Of a DNA stretch of 54,708 nucleotides, positions 43,967 to 51,932 are shown piece by piece. Source of the DNA: Bacteroidales bacterium (GTDB taxonomy: Bacteria; Bacteroidota; Bacteroidia; Bacteroidales; UBA932). The position numbers and the translations under genes are program-made. How positions within the stretch are numbered: the first letter of the stretch is position 1; each line of letters starts with the position of its first letter. Location of the stretch: the NCBI GenBank assembly GCA_017471965.1, contig JAFURF010000010.1:1-54708 (forward strand). Reading direction: 5' to 3'. A model generated the notes under the pieces. That model saw only the letters and a list, made by a program, of their open reading frames with translations. It did no database searches and had not been told where the DNA came from.

Positions 43967-45130
43967 ATGAAAGTACTGATCGTATGCAACAATGCCTACA
44001 CGCGGGGAAACGGTCTGCAGACCGCCCTGCTCTCACTGCTCGGCAACCTGAAGGCGGAAGGGATCGATGCCCGTCTTCTGGCCACAGAAAACGAAGATGC
44101 CGCAGGTCCTCAACCGGACTACCCTCTGAAGCATTTCCATGTCCCCGTATTTGAATTCCTCATGGAATCCAACGGATTCCGGTTCGGGACCATCGACCCC
44201 GGCACACTGGCACGGGCTGTAAGATGGGCCGATGTCATTCATATACAGGAGGCCTTTCCTCTGGAGTCCAGAGTCATCACACTGGCGGAAAAGATGGGCA
44301 AGCCCTGCGTCGCCACCTATCACCTCTTTGCTCAGAACGTGGTGGCAAACGCCATCCACGGAGAGGCGGACAATGTCATCAACTCGGTCATAGACTGGTT
44401 CTGGAAGGAATATGTCTTCGACAGATGCTCGCATATCCACTGCCCCACCGAGACGGTCCGCAGACATCTTGAAGAGCAGGGCTTCAAGGCAAGCATGGAA
44501 GTGTTCAGCAACGGCATTCCCATTCCGGAAAAGGCCGTGAAGGCAGAAACGGTCATTGCCGGCTCCGGTCCTGTCGACATTCTGTGCATAGGCCGCCTGG
44601 CATATGAAAAGTCGCAGGAGACTCTTCTGGACGCTATGGAGCACTCACGCCATTCCCACAGGATCAGACTCCATTTCGCAGGGAAGGGTCCCATGGAAGA
44701 GAGCATCAGGAAGAAGGCGGCAAAACTTGTGGATGACGGGGTCCTGACATATGAACCGGTATTCGGCTTCTATGATAAGGCCAGCCTCACTGAACTCATC
44801 CGCCGTTCCTATCTCTATATCCATTGCGCATGGGCCGAAGTGGAAGGGCTGTCGTGCCTGGAGGCCATCCGCGAAGGCCTGGTGCCTCTGATCGCGGACG
44901 GGGAACTGACCGCCACATCGCAGTTTGCACTGGATGAAAGGAGCATATTTCCTGCTCACGACGCAAGGAAACTGGCAGAAAAGATCGACTGGTGGATAGA
45001 TCATCCGGCCGAAAGGAACGAAATGGGACAGAAGTATGCCGACTCGGCAAGAGCCTACGACATCCGCAAATCCACTGAAGCGATGGTAGGAATGTACCGG
45101 AAAGCCTTGTCGTCGCAAGTCTCTCAATAA
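43967..45130 (+). CDS. GT4-type glycosyltransferase
   Basis: A 387-residue GT-B fold glycosyltransferase of family 4. The N-terminal acceptor domain contains GNGLQTALLSLLGNLKAEG. The C-terminal nucleotide-sugar domain has ILCIGRLAYEKSQETLLDA and the E-x7-E-like EVEGLSCLEAIREGLVPL, which binds the donor. There is no signal peptide, so it is cytosolic, possibly membrane-associated. Donor and acceptor are unknown. There is no surrounding capsule or O-antigen gene cluster, so it may modify a lipid or a protein glycan. The patatin remnant follows after 52 nt with its own promoter. Confidence 0.88.
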   Translation: MKVLIVCNNAYTRGNGLQTALLSLLGNLKAEGIDARLLATENEDAAGPQPDYPLKHFHVPVFEFLMESNGFRFGTIDPGTLARAVRWADVIHIQEAFPLESRVITLAEKMGKPCVATYHLFAQNVVANAIHGEADNVINSVIDWFWKEYVFDRCSHIHCPTETVRRHLEEQGFKASMEVFSNGIPIPEKAVKAETVIAGSGPVDILCIGRLAYEKSQETLLDAMEHSRHSHRIRLHFAGKGPMEESIRKKAAKLVDDGVLTYEPVFGFYDKASLTELIRRSYLYIHCAWAEVEGLSCLEAIREGLVPLIADGELTATSQFALDERSIFPAHDARKLAEKIDWWIDHPAERNEMGQKYADSARAYDIRKSTEAMVGMYRKALSSQVSQ

Positions 45131-45140
45131 ATCCTGAAGA

Positions 45141-45181
45141 TATTCCGGTAAATGCTTATCTTTGTAAAGACAACCGGAATA
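45141..45181 (+). promoter_or_regulatory. Promoter bracketed by a 9-bp inverted repeat
   Basis: TATTCCGGT (45141-45149) and ACCGGAATA (45173-45181) are perfect inverted repeats on either side of the -7 box TATCTTTG (45157-45164). The right arm reaches to 1 nt before the ATG of the patatin remnant. It could be an operator or a small 5' hairpin. Confidence 0.5.
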
Positions 45182-45182
45182 T

Positions 45183-45452
45183 ATGACAATAGACAAGAAT
45201 ACGGCTCTGGTGCTGGAAGGCGGCGGCCTCCGCGGGGTGTTCACCTGCGGAGTCCTTGACAATTTCATGAAGCGCGGCATCCGGTTCCCATTTACGGTAG
45301 GAGTGAGCGCAGGGGCCTGCAACGGACTCTCATATATGTCAGGACAGATCGGAAGGGCGAAGGCGAGCAACATCGACCTGATGGACAAGGACACCGCAAA
45401 ACTCCGCGCCCTGTATGAAGAGGGGTATGTTCTGGCTGATGTGATCAAATGA
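45183..45452 (+). pseudogene. Patatin-like phospholipase remnant (internal deletion)
   Basis: An 89-residue open frame with the start of a patatin-like phospholipase: oxyanion loop EGGGLRGVFTCG and nucleophile elbow GVSAG, then SGQIGRAKASNIDLMDK. In full-length relatives (around 280-300 residues) the middle of the protein, including the catalytic Asp of the DG[GA] motif, follows here. Instead the sequence jumps to DTAKLRALYEEGY, which resembles the usual C-terminal helix. This looks like an in-frame loss of about 200 codons, so the product should be inactive. The promoter and start are intact. The call depends on remembered family pattern; an assembly collapse is possible. Confidence 0.65.
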
Positions 45453-45464
45453 ACCGATATGAAC

Positions 45465-45495
45465 TTGAATGACGTCTGCATATAGGTTAATTTTG
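45465..45495 (+). promoter_or_regulatory. Promoter of the fimbrillin/M64 operon
   Basis: TTG (45465-45467), a 20-nt spacer and TAATTTTG (45488-45495), a full match to the Bacteroidota pattern. The -7 box is 21 nt before the ATG of the first fimbrillin-like gene. Confidence 0.7.
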
Positions 45496-45516
45496 CGGAA
45501 ATCAACTATTTACCAC

Positions 45517-46419
45517 ATGAAAAAGACAGCATTTCTTATCGCTGCAGTTGCTGCTATCATATGCGGCTGCAAAAAGGAACCGGTAACTCCCGGACCAGAG
45601 ATTCCACAGGAAGAACCGGTTAAGATCCCTATCACACTCAGCACCGACATCTGGACGAAGGCCACAGACAGCGGCTACGAGAACGGCGACAAGGTCGGAA
45701 TCTACACCGTAAACTATGTCAACGGTTCTCCTGCCGAGCTTGCAACCACCGGCAATCACCTGGACAACACGATGTTTGCTTATGACGGTTCTTCATGGAA
45801 GCCTGAAAAGGAAGTCTACTGGAAGGACCAGACCACCCCTGCAGACTTCTACTGCTACTATCCTTACACCGGTACGGTAAGCGATGTCAAGGGCCTGTCA
45901 TTCAGTGTAAAGGAGGATCAGTCTTCGATTGAAAACTACAAGGCCAGCGAACTTCTCTGGGGAAAGACTGACGGAGCCAAGCCGTCTACGAACCCTGTAA
46001 AGATCACCACACGCCATATGATGAGCAACGTGCTCGTTTACGTGGAGCCCGGTGAGGGATATACAGAGGAGACACTTGCAGCAGAGGAAATCAGCGTCAT
46101 CATCACAGGGGTAAAGACCGCTGCCAAGATCAATCTTGCAAACGGAAGCGTCACTGCCGAAGGTTCTGCCGGCAACATAACCCCATACAAGGAAAACGGA
46201 TACTGGAGAGCCCTTGTAGTGCCTCAGGACATCACAGGAACCGAAATCGTGAAGATTACCGTCGGTTCTGACGAATACACACTGAATCAGACTGTAAGTT
46301 TCCAGTCAAACAAGCAGCACAAATGCACGATCACAGTCAACAAGGTCGGTGAAGGCGTGAACATCGGCATCGGCGGATGGGAAAGCGACGACACTGACTT
46401 CGGAGGCACAGTAGAATAA
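45517..46419 (+). CDS. Fimbrillin-like lipoprotein 1 (Mfa-like)
   Basis: A 300-residue lipoprotein (lipobox IICGC) of the fimbrillin / Mfa-like family, whose members form the shaft, anchor or tip of Bacteroidales type V pili. Family landmarks shared with the next two genes are GDKVGIYTVNYVNG near residue 65, EVYWKDQ...YYPY near 105, ASELLWGK near 150 and RHMMSNV near 170. ATG 45517 is used because it gives a clean signal peptide. It starts an operon; the next gene begins 11 nt after the stop. Whether it polymerises cannot be told from sequence. Confidence 0.85.
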   Translation: MKKTAFLIAAVAAIICGCKKEPVTPGPEIPQEEPVKIPITLSTDIWTKATDSGYENGDKVGIYTVNYVNGSPAELATTGNHLDNTMFAYDGSSWKPEKEVYWKDQTTPADFYCYYPYTGTVSDVKGLSFSVKEDQSSIENYKASELLWGKTDGAKPSTNPVKITTRHMMSNVLVYVEPGEGYTEETLAAEEISVIITGVKTAAKINLANGSVTAEGSAGNITPYKENGYWRALVVPQDITGTEIVKITVGSDEYTLNQTVSFQSNKQHKCTITVNKVGEGVNIGIGGWESDDTDFGGTVE

Positions 46420-46430
46420 TCCATACAGTT

Positions 46431-49400
46431 ATGAAGACATTCAGATATCTGCTTGGAGCCATGACGGTTGCGCTCATGGCATCCTGCGCTCTGGACGAGG
46501 GTGGGTTCGAACCGCAGACACAAGATGCGGAGAAGAAGCCTATCGTCATTGCAGGACGCATCAATCAGGAATATGAAACAAGGGCGAACGATGAAGGATT
46601 CTGCAACGGAGACGTCGTGGGAATCTACATCGTAGACTATGACGGAGACACTCCGGGCACTCTTCAGAATGAAGGCAACCGTGCAGACAACCTCCGGTTC
46701 ACCTTCGACGAGGCCGCATACAAATGGGTACCGGCATACGAAGTCTACTGGAAAGACAAGAATACCCACATAGACCTCTACGGCTATTACCCTTGGGGTT
46801 CACCGGAGGAGGTGGAGAACTACGCATTCGAAGTTCAGAAAGACCAGAGAAAAGAGGCTGAAAACGGTCAGTTGGGAGGCTATGAGGCCAGCGACTTCCT
46901 TTGGGGAAAGTCGACGGACAATGCTCCAACCGCCGCTGTCATCCGTCTGGGCTTCAACCACATGATGGCTTCCGCACGCATCACCCTCGCCGAAGGTATC
47001 GGCTTCGACGAAGGCGAATGGGCTAAAGCACAGAAGCAGGTGATAGTCCTCAACACTGCACGCAAGTCGAGCATCAACCTCAAGACCGGCGTAGTCACTG
47101 CCGACAGCGAGATTCCATCTACAGGAACTATCCCATATAAGGACGGAGACGACTACAGAGCCATCATCGTGCCTCAGGCCGTTCCTGCAAACACTAACCT
47201 CCTGAGCATCACTGTAGACGGAGAATCCTATTTCCTCAAGAAGACCGAAGATTTTGTCTACAATCCTTCAAAGCAGCACAACTTCACAGTCACCGTGAAC
47301 AAGCGTGCCGCAGGCGGAGGACTTGGGTTCGTTCTTACTTCCGAGAGCATCACAGTGTGGGAGAACGACCCTGTATCGCATGACGCCATCGCAAGGGAAT
47401 ATGTCATCATCAATGTGCCTGAGGCAGGAACCCTCGACAAATGCATCGAGGAGGCTGGCAAGGATCTTACCAAGATCAGAAACCTCAAACTGACAGGTCA
47501 GATCAACTCGAGGGACTTTGCGGTGATGAGATTCAAGATGTCCCGTCTTTCTGCCCTGAACATGAGGGAAGTGGCCATTGTGGCCGGTGAAGGAGGAGAA
47601 TTGGGACCAGGACAGGGATATGTAAATAATGAAGACGGAGAGATTCCTAACTACGCGATGAATGCCAAAGAAAGTCTGACCTCGCTTGTCCTTCCTGAAA
47701 ATGGATTGAGGAAAATTTCAGGAGAAGAAGGTGGTGGACGAGGAGCATTCAATGGATGTGTGAATCTGTCCGGTTCCTTGATAATTCCTGAGGGTGTCGT
47801 AGAAATTGAACCAGCGGCATTTGGAGGATGCACCAGTCTTACCGGAACGCTGACTCTACCTTCTACACTTGAGATATTGGGTAGTACAAACTGCTATACA
47901 CCTGGACATGACGGTGTCTTCCAGGGTTGTAATTTCGTTTGCGAAATCAACTTGCCGGAAAACCTTAAGGTTCTGGGAAGTGGAACATTCAGCAACTGCA
48001 AAAACATCTATGGAGAAATCCGTCTGCCTGAAGGACTCCAGGAAATCGGACCTGGAGCGTTTGAATACTGCGAAAATCTTACAGGATCGATTGTCATCCC
48101 TCAGGGAGTGACGACCATTCCATATGATACTTTCAACGGAACATGGGTGGGAGGAACCCTTACACTCCATGACGGCATAATCAGCATTGGGTCCGGAGCA
48201 TTTGCAAACACAGGACTTAAAGGTGAACTTCGTCTCCCGAAAGATCTTGAAGTCATCAGCCATAGCGCTTTCTACAATTGTGATTTCTCCGGAAATCTTG
48301 TTCTTCCTGAAAATCTTTACACTATAGGCGACAAGGCTTTTGCATACAACTGGCGCCTCATGGGAACTCTTGAAATTCCTGAAAACGTGATATCAATCGG
48401 AGCCGGTGCGTTCGCTAAATGTAGTAGTCTGGAAGGTATCATCTTCCCTGAAGGTCTGGAAAGTATCAGGTACAACACCAACTGGAATGACGACGGTGGT
48501 GCATTCCAGGACTGTTTCGGCATAGGCCGTATCGTCTGCAAGGGAACAATTCCCGCATATGTGATGGAAGGAGCCTTCCACGGAGTGGCAAAGGACAACT
48601 TCACCCTTGAGGTTCCGGAATCTGCAATCCAGCAGTATCAGGCCGCAACAGGATGGAAGGATTTCAAGAGGATTTCTGCATACCGCAACCTCGTGATCCG
48701 TCCTTCGATGGCTACAGCCATCAACACCAGCGTGACCCGCGATCTCGTGCTTACCGCAGACGACGAGTGGTATGTGGAGAGCCAGCCTGACTGGGTGACC
48801 CTCGACAAGACAAGCGGCAAGGGCAAGGCCGAAATAAAACTGACCTTTGCAGAAATGCCTGCAGGATCAGAACCGCGCGAAGGAGAGGTGGTCTTCATGC
48901 TCAAAGGTCAGGACTATCGCACACGTTGCAGACTGACCCAGTATGACTACCAGTATGCCGAGGATGAATTCATAACATTCCAGGAGGCATCGAAGGGTAA
49001 CGGAAAACTCAATATCGTTCTTCTCGGCGACGGATACAACGCGAAGGACATCAGCGAAGGCAAGCTTATCGAGAATGTGACCGAGGCATACGGACATTTC
49101 TTCGACATCGAGCCTTACAAGACCTACAAGGATTATTTCAACGTCTATACTGCAGTATCTGTTTCTCCAGAATCGGGTATCGGAAGCGTGAACACCATCA
49201 TCTACAACAAGTTCAACACCTCTGCAAAAGGAGGCGTGACATTGAGCGGACGCAACGGAGACAGCGACTTCAACTACATAATGAAGTACATCTGCGACTC
49301 CGGGAAGGTCGCATCTGAAGACCTGAACCAGACCCTCGTGATCATGGTGCCTAACACCTATGACTACGGCGGCATCTGCTACATGTGGGATGAAGGATTC

Positions 49401-49976
49401 GCCATCGCCTACTGTCCTATGAGCAACTACGGCTATCCTCTCGATTTCAGAGGAGTGGTGCAGCATGAGGCCGGCGGACACGGATTCGGAAAACTCGGAG
49501 ACGAATACATCTATCACAATGCTTTCATTGACGCCTGCTCATGTACATGCTGCGGCCATGTATTCGAATTCAACATGGCTAAGGCGAAGGGCTGGTACGA
49601 CAACCTCTCCCTCACCGGAAAGATGAGTGAAGTGCCATGGAGCCACCTCATCTTCCACGAGAAATACAGCGAGTTCGTCGACATCTTCGAAGGCGGATTC
49701 ATGCACAACCGCGGAGTATACCGCTCGGAGCAGAACAGCTGCATGAACAACGACATCCCATACTACAGCACCATAAGCCGCGAATCCATCGTCAAGAGGA
49801 TCAAGGCATATGCAGGCGAGGAGTATTCGTTCGAGGACTTTGTCGCAAATGACGTAGTGGAGGCCGGATCGACCGATACCGAAACCAAGTCGTTCGACAA
49901 CAGCTACCTCTTCAACAGCCGTGCATCTCAGCAGAACGAACCTGTATTCATGGGAAAACTTCCGTCACTTAAATAA
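46431..49976 (+). CDS. Fimbrillin-LRR-BACON-M64 metallopeptidase fusion
   Basis: An 1181-residue predicted surface lipoprotein (lipobox LMASC). Domains in order: a fimbrillin-like module (about 30-290, with GDVVGIYIVDYDGD, EVYWKDKN...YYPW, ASDFLWGK and NHMMAS); BspA-type LRR_5 repeats (about 410-750, repeated IPEGV/LPEGL-x-I-x-x-x-AF); a BACON-like domain (about 755-830, LVLTADDEWYVESQPDWVTL); and a C-terminal M64 (IgA-type) zinc peptidase (about 840-1140). The zinc motif is HEAGGHGFGKLGDEY (1012-1026), with one more residue between the first two histidines than HExxH. NRGVYRSEQNSCMN is also typical of M64. It may be an adhesin with protease activity; target unknown. Confidence 0.88.
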   Translation: MKTFRYLLGAMTVALMASCALDEGGFEPQTQDAEKKPIVIAGRINQEYETRANDEGFCNGDVVGIYIVDYDGDTPGTLQNEGNRADNLRFTFDEAAYKWVPAYEVYWKDKNTHIDLYGYYPWGSPEEVENYAFEVQKDQRKEAENGQLGGYEASDFLWGKSTDNAPTAAVIRLGFNHMMASARITLAEGIGFDEGEWAKAQKQVIVLNTARKSSINLKTGVVTADSEIPSTGTIPYKDGDDYRAIIVPQAVPANTNLLSITVDGESYFLKKTEDFVYNPSKQHNFTVTVNKRAAGGGLGFVLTSESITVWENDPVSHDAIAREYVIINVPEAGTLDKCIEEAGKDLTKIRNLKLTGQINSRDFAVMRFKMSRLSALNMREVAIVAGEGGELGPGQGYVNNEDGEIPNYAMNAKESLTSLVLPENGLRKISGEEGGGRGAFNGCVNLSGSLIIPEGVVEIEPAAFGGCTSLTGTLTLPSTLEILGSTNCYTPGHDGVFQGCNFVCEINLPENLKVLGSGTFSNCKNIYGEIRLPEGLQEIGPGAFEYCENLTGSIVIPQGVTTIPYDTFNGTWVGGTLTLHDGIISIGSGAFANTGLKGELRLPKDLEVISHSAFYNCDFSGNLVLPENLYTIGDKAFAYNWRLMGTLEIPENVISIGAGAFAKCSSLEGIIFPEGLESIRYNTNWNDDGGAFQDCFGIGRIVCKGTIPAYVMEGAFHGVAKDNFTLEVPESAIQQYQAATGWKDFKRISAYRNLVIRPSMATAINTSVTRDLVLTADDEWYVESQPDWVTLDKTSGKGKAEIKLTFAEMPAGSEPREGEVVFMLKGQDYRTRCRLTQYDYQYAEDEFITFQEASKGNGKLNIVLLGDGYNAKDISEGKLIENVTEAYGHFFDIEPYKTYKDYFNVYTAVSVSPESGIGSVNTIIYNKFNTSAKGGVTLSGRNGDSDFNYIMKYICDSGKVASEDLNQTLVIMVPNTYDYGGICYMWDEGFAIAYCPMSNYGYPLDFRGVVQHEAGGHGFGKLGDEYIYHNAFIDACSCTCCGHVFEFNMAKAKGWYDNLSLTGKMSEVPWSHLIFHEKYSEFVDIFEGGFMHNRGVYRSEQNSCMNNDIPYYSTISRESIVKRIKAYAGEEYSFEDFVANDVVEAGSTDTETKSFDNSYLFNSRASQQNEPVFMGKLPSLK

Positions 49977-49982
49977 AGGAGG
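49977..49982 (+). promoter_or_regulatory. Canonical Shine-Dalgarno sequence
   Basis: AGGAGG, starting directly after the preceding stop codon, lies 8 nt before ATG 49991 but only 2 nt before ATG 49985. It therefore fixes the later start of fimbrillin-like gene 2. Strong SD sites are uncommon in Bacteroidota. Confidence 0.7.
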
Positions 49983-49990
49983 ACATGATT

Positions 49991-50872
49991 ATGAAGAAGA
50001 TTTTTATTTCAGCAATTGCAATCCTGGTTGCTATTGCAGGATGTAACAAGATAGAGACTCCTGCTGTGACTGATGACGGAACCATGCGTTTCAACGTTGC
50101 TCATCCTGCTACAAAGGCCACAGAGACAGCTTTTGAGGATGGGGACAAGATAGGAGTATACATTACCGGGTATCAGGACGGAAAACCTCTCGCTCTGCAG
50201 CTCGGAGGGAACTACAAGAACAACAACCCTGTCACTTACGACGGTACCAGTTGGACTGCAGATCCCGTGATCTACTGGGGTGAAGGAAAATACGATGTGT
50301 TTGCGTATTATCCGTTCATGATTCCGGAATCCGTGGACGAACTTAAGTTCAGCGTGGCCCTTGACCAGAGGGTAGCGGAAACCGCAGATGCATTGAGCGC
50401 ATATGAGGCAAGTGATTTCCTTTATGCTGTAAAGAAAGGCGTGACATCGGCTGACGGTGAAGTGGAACTGATATTCAAGCATAAGATGAGCAAACTCACA
50501 GTAAACCTCATCAAGGGTGCGGACTACGAAGGAGACCTTCCAGCAACAGCAACCCTGCTTGTTCACAGCACTGTCACAGACTGCCTGATCGACCTTGCCA
50601 CAGGAGACGTGATCAAGAATCCTTATTCTCCTGCCAGGACCATCACGGCAAAGCAGATCGATGCCGGCACCCATACCGCCATCATCGTCCCTCAGATGCT
50701 GACCAACAAGAAACCTCTCATCGAGATCGTCTTCAAGGATGTTTCGTACATGGTGGAGAGCAAGTTCCAGTTCAAGAGCGGAACCCACCACGTCCTCAAC
50801 ATCACCATCAACAACAATCCTGACAAGGTCAAGATCGAAGTCGGAGGCGAAATAGAAAACGATTGGGAATAA
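49991..50872 (+). CDS. Fimbrillin-like lipoprotein 2 (Mfa-like)
   Basis: A 293-residue lipoprotein (lipobox AIAGC) with the same fimbrillin-like landmarks as its neighbours: GDKIGVYITGYQDG, PVIYWGEGKYDVFAYYPF, ASDFLYAVKKG and FKHKMSKLTV. A strong AGGAGG site 8 nt upstream selects ATG 49991 over ATG 49985. It lies 14 nt after the M64 fusion gene and so is in the same operon. Three fimbrillin-like proteins with a common core suggest that they interact on the cell surface, for example as anchor and tip of a short appendage. This is inference. Confidence 0.85.
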   Translation: MKKIFISAIAILVAIAGCNKIETPAVTDDGTMRFNVAHPATKATETAFEDGDKIGVYITGYQDGKPLALQLGGNYKNNNPVTYDGTSWTADPVIYWGEGKYDVFAYYPFMIPESVDELKFSVALDQRVAETADALSAYEASDFLYAVKKGVTSADGEVELIFKHKMSKLTVNLIKGADYEGDLPATATLLVHSTVTDCLIDLATGDVIKNPYSPARTITAKQIDAGTHTAIIVPQMLTNKKPLIEIVFKDVSYMVESKFQFKSGTHHVLNITINNNPDKVKIEVGGEIENDWE

Positions 50873-50893
50873 CCTGATATTATTGTACCTTTG
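50863..50893 (+). promoter_or_regulatory. Internal promoter before the Pro/Glu-stalk lipoprotein
   Basis: TTG (50863-50865), a 20-nt spacer and TACCTTTG (50886-50893). The -33 element overlaps the end of the preceding gene. The -7 box ends only 6 nt before the next ATG, so a transcript from here would be leaderless or nearly so. Confidence 0.55.
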
Positions 50894-50899
50894 TAAGGT

Positions 50900-51931
50900 A
50901 TGGGAAGATTCGCGACTCTTATAAGTCTTACTATTAGTATCATTATGGTCTCATGTGCCGAGGTTCCGGAATGCCCGGAATCCTCGGTGCCTGAGATTGT
51001 GAGCATCACTTCCCTGCCGAACATATACAATGCGACTCTGATATCGGACCTGAAGTCAGCCCCGGCAGGAAAGGTGGAATGCGGGTTCTATATAGGTAGC
51101 GACAGGAGCCGTCTCACCCGTTACAAGGGAGAACTGTCCGGATCAACATTCAGAGTATCCGTTGATAATCTTTCGGAATCCACGACATACTGGTTCAAGG
51201 CATTCGTCAGCAACGGACGCAATGAAATAGCCTCTGGATTCGAATCCTTCATCACCGGACAGGCACCCGTAGTTCCGGAAGAACCGTCTGAACCATCCGA
51301 ACCGTCTGATCCGGAGACCCCTTCAGAGCCGGAGACCCCGGAAAATCCTGAAAATCCATCCGAACCTGAAGAGCCGGAGGAACCGTCTGAACCATCCGAT
51401 CCGTCTGATCCGGAGACCCCTTCAGATCCGGAGACCCCGGAAAATCCTGAAAATCCATCTGAACCTGAAGAGCCGGAGGAACCGTCTGACCCCGTTGAAC
51501 CGGAGAACCCTACGGAACCCGAGAATCCGACAGAGCCGGAAGACCCCGACAATCCGGTCGGACCAGAAGAACCATCGGAACCGGACAAACCGCAGGAACC
51601 TGATAATCCTGAGGAACCTGATAATCCTGAGAAACCGGAAGAACCCGTAGAATTCACCACCGGAATAGGAGAGATTTCGGCATCAGAAGTCAACGGGATC
51701 GTCGAACTGTCCGCCGTTCTGAACGGAGACACTTCCCTTGTCAAAGAGTGCTGGTTCCTTGCCGGATTCACGGAAGACCGGTTGAGCAAGATCAAGGGCG
51801 CTATCGAAGGTTCTTCTTTCAAGGCCTACCTTGCCGGACTGGAGCCTGGCACCTATTACTACAAGGCCGTCATCACTGACGGAAACACGACGAAAGAATC
51901 TGAACTTTCATCATTCACATTAAACGAGTAG
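50900..51931 (+). CDS. FN3-like / Pro-Glu stalk lipoprotein
   Basis: A 343-residue lipoprotein (lipobox IMVSC) I cannot assign to a named family. A first fibronectin-III-like module (about 30-118, ending TTYWFKAFVSNGRNEIASGFESF) is joined by a stalk of about 130 residues of Pro, Glu, Ser, Asp and Asn to a second, similar module (about 255-343, ending TYYYKAVITDGNTTKESELSSFTL). The stalk should be extended and hold the distal module away from the membrane or in the cell-surface layer. Part of the stalk is encoded by 99-bp DNA repeats, so its length probably varies between strains. The DNA-binding-like gene follows after 1 nt. Confidence 0.8.
   Translation: MGRFATLISLTISIIMVSCAEVPECPESSVPEIVSITSLPNIYNATLISDLKSAPAGKVECGFYIGSDRSRLTRYKGELSGSTFRVSVDNLSESTTYWFKAFVSNGRNEIASGFESFITGQAPVVPEEPSEPSEPSDPETPSEPETPENPENPSEPEEPEEPSEPSDPSDPETPSDPETPENPENPSEPEEPEEPSDPVEPENPTEPENPTEPEDPDNPVGPEEPSEPDKPQEPDNPEEPDNPEKPEEPVEFTTGIGEISASEVNGIVELSAVLNGDTSLVKECWFLAGFTEDRLSKIKGAIEGSSFKAYLAGLEPGTYYYKAVITDGNTTKESELSSFTLNE
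51281..51490 (+). repeat. 99-bp in-frame tandem repeats in the stalk
   Basis: GAACCGTCTG recurs at 51281, 51380 and 51479, exactly 99 bp (33 codons) apart. The first two units are nearly identical over their whole length; the third decays after about 12 bp. The in-frame period predicts length variation without frameshift. Confidence 0.85.
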
Positions 51932-51932
51932 A

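Noticed and set aside
51281-51660. Possible CRISPR array
   Set aside because: The repeats are contiguous, in-frame 99-bp coding units without spacers, and there is no cas gene.
51121-51822. 233-codon minus-strand frame rich in Ser-Gly repeats
   Set aside because: It is the complement of the Pro/Glu stalk repeats. The repetitive plus-strand codons keep the opposite frame open, and it has no signal, domain or start context of its own.
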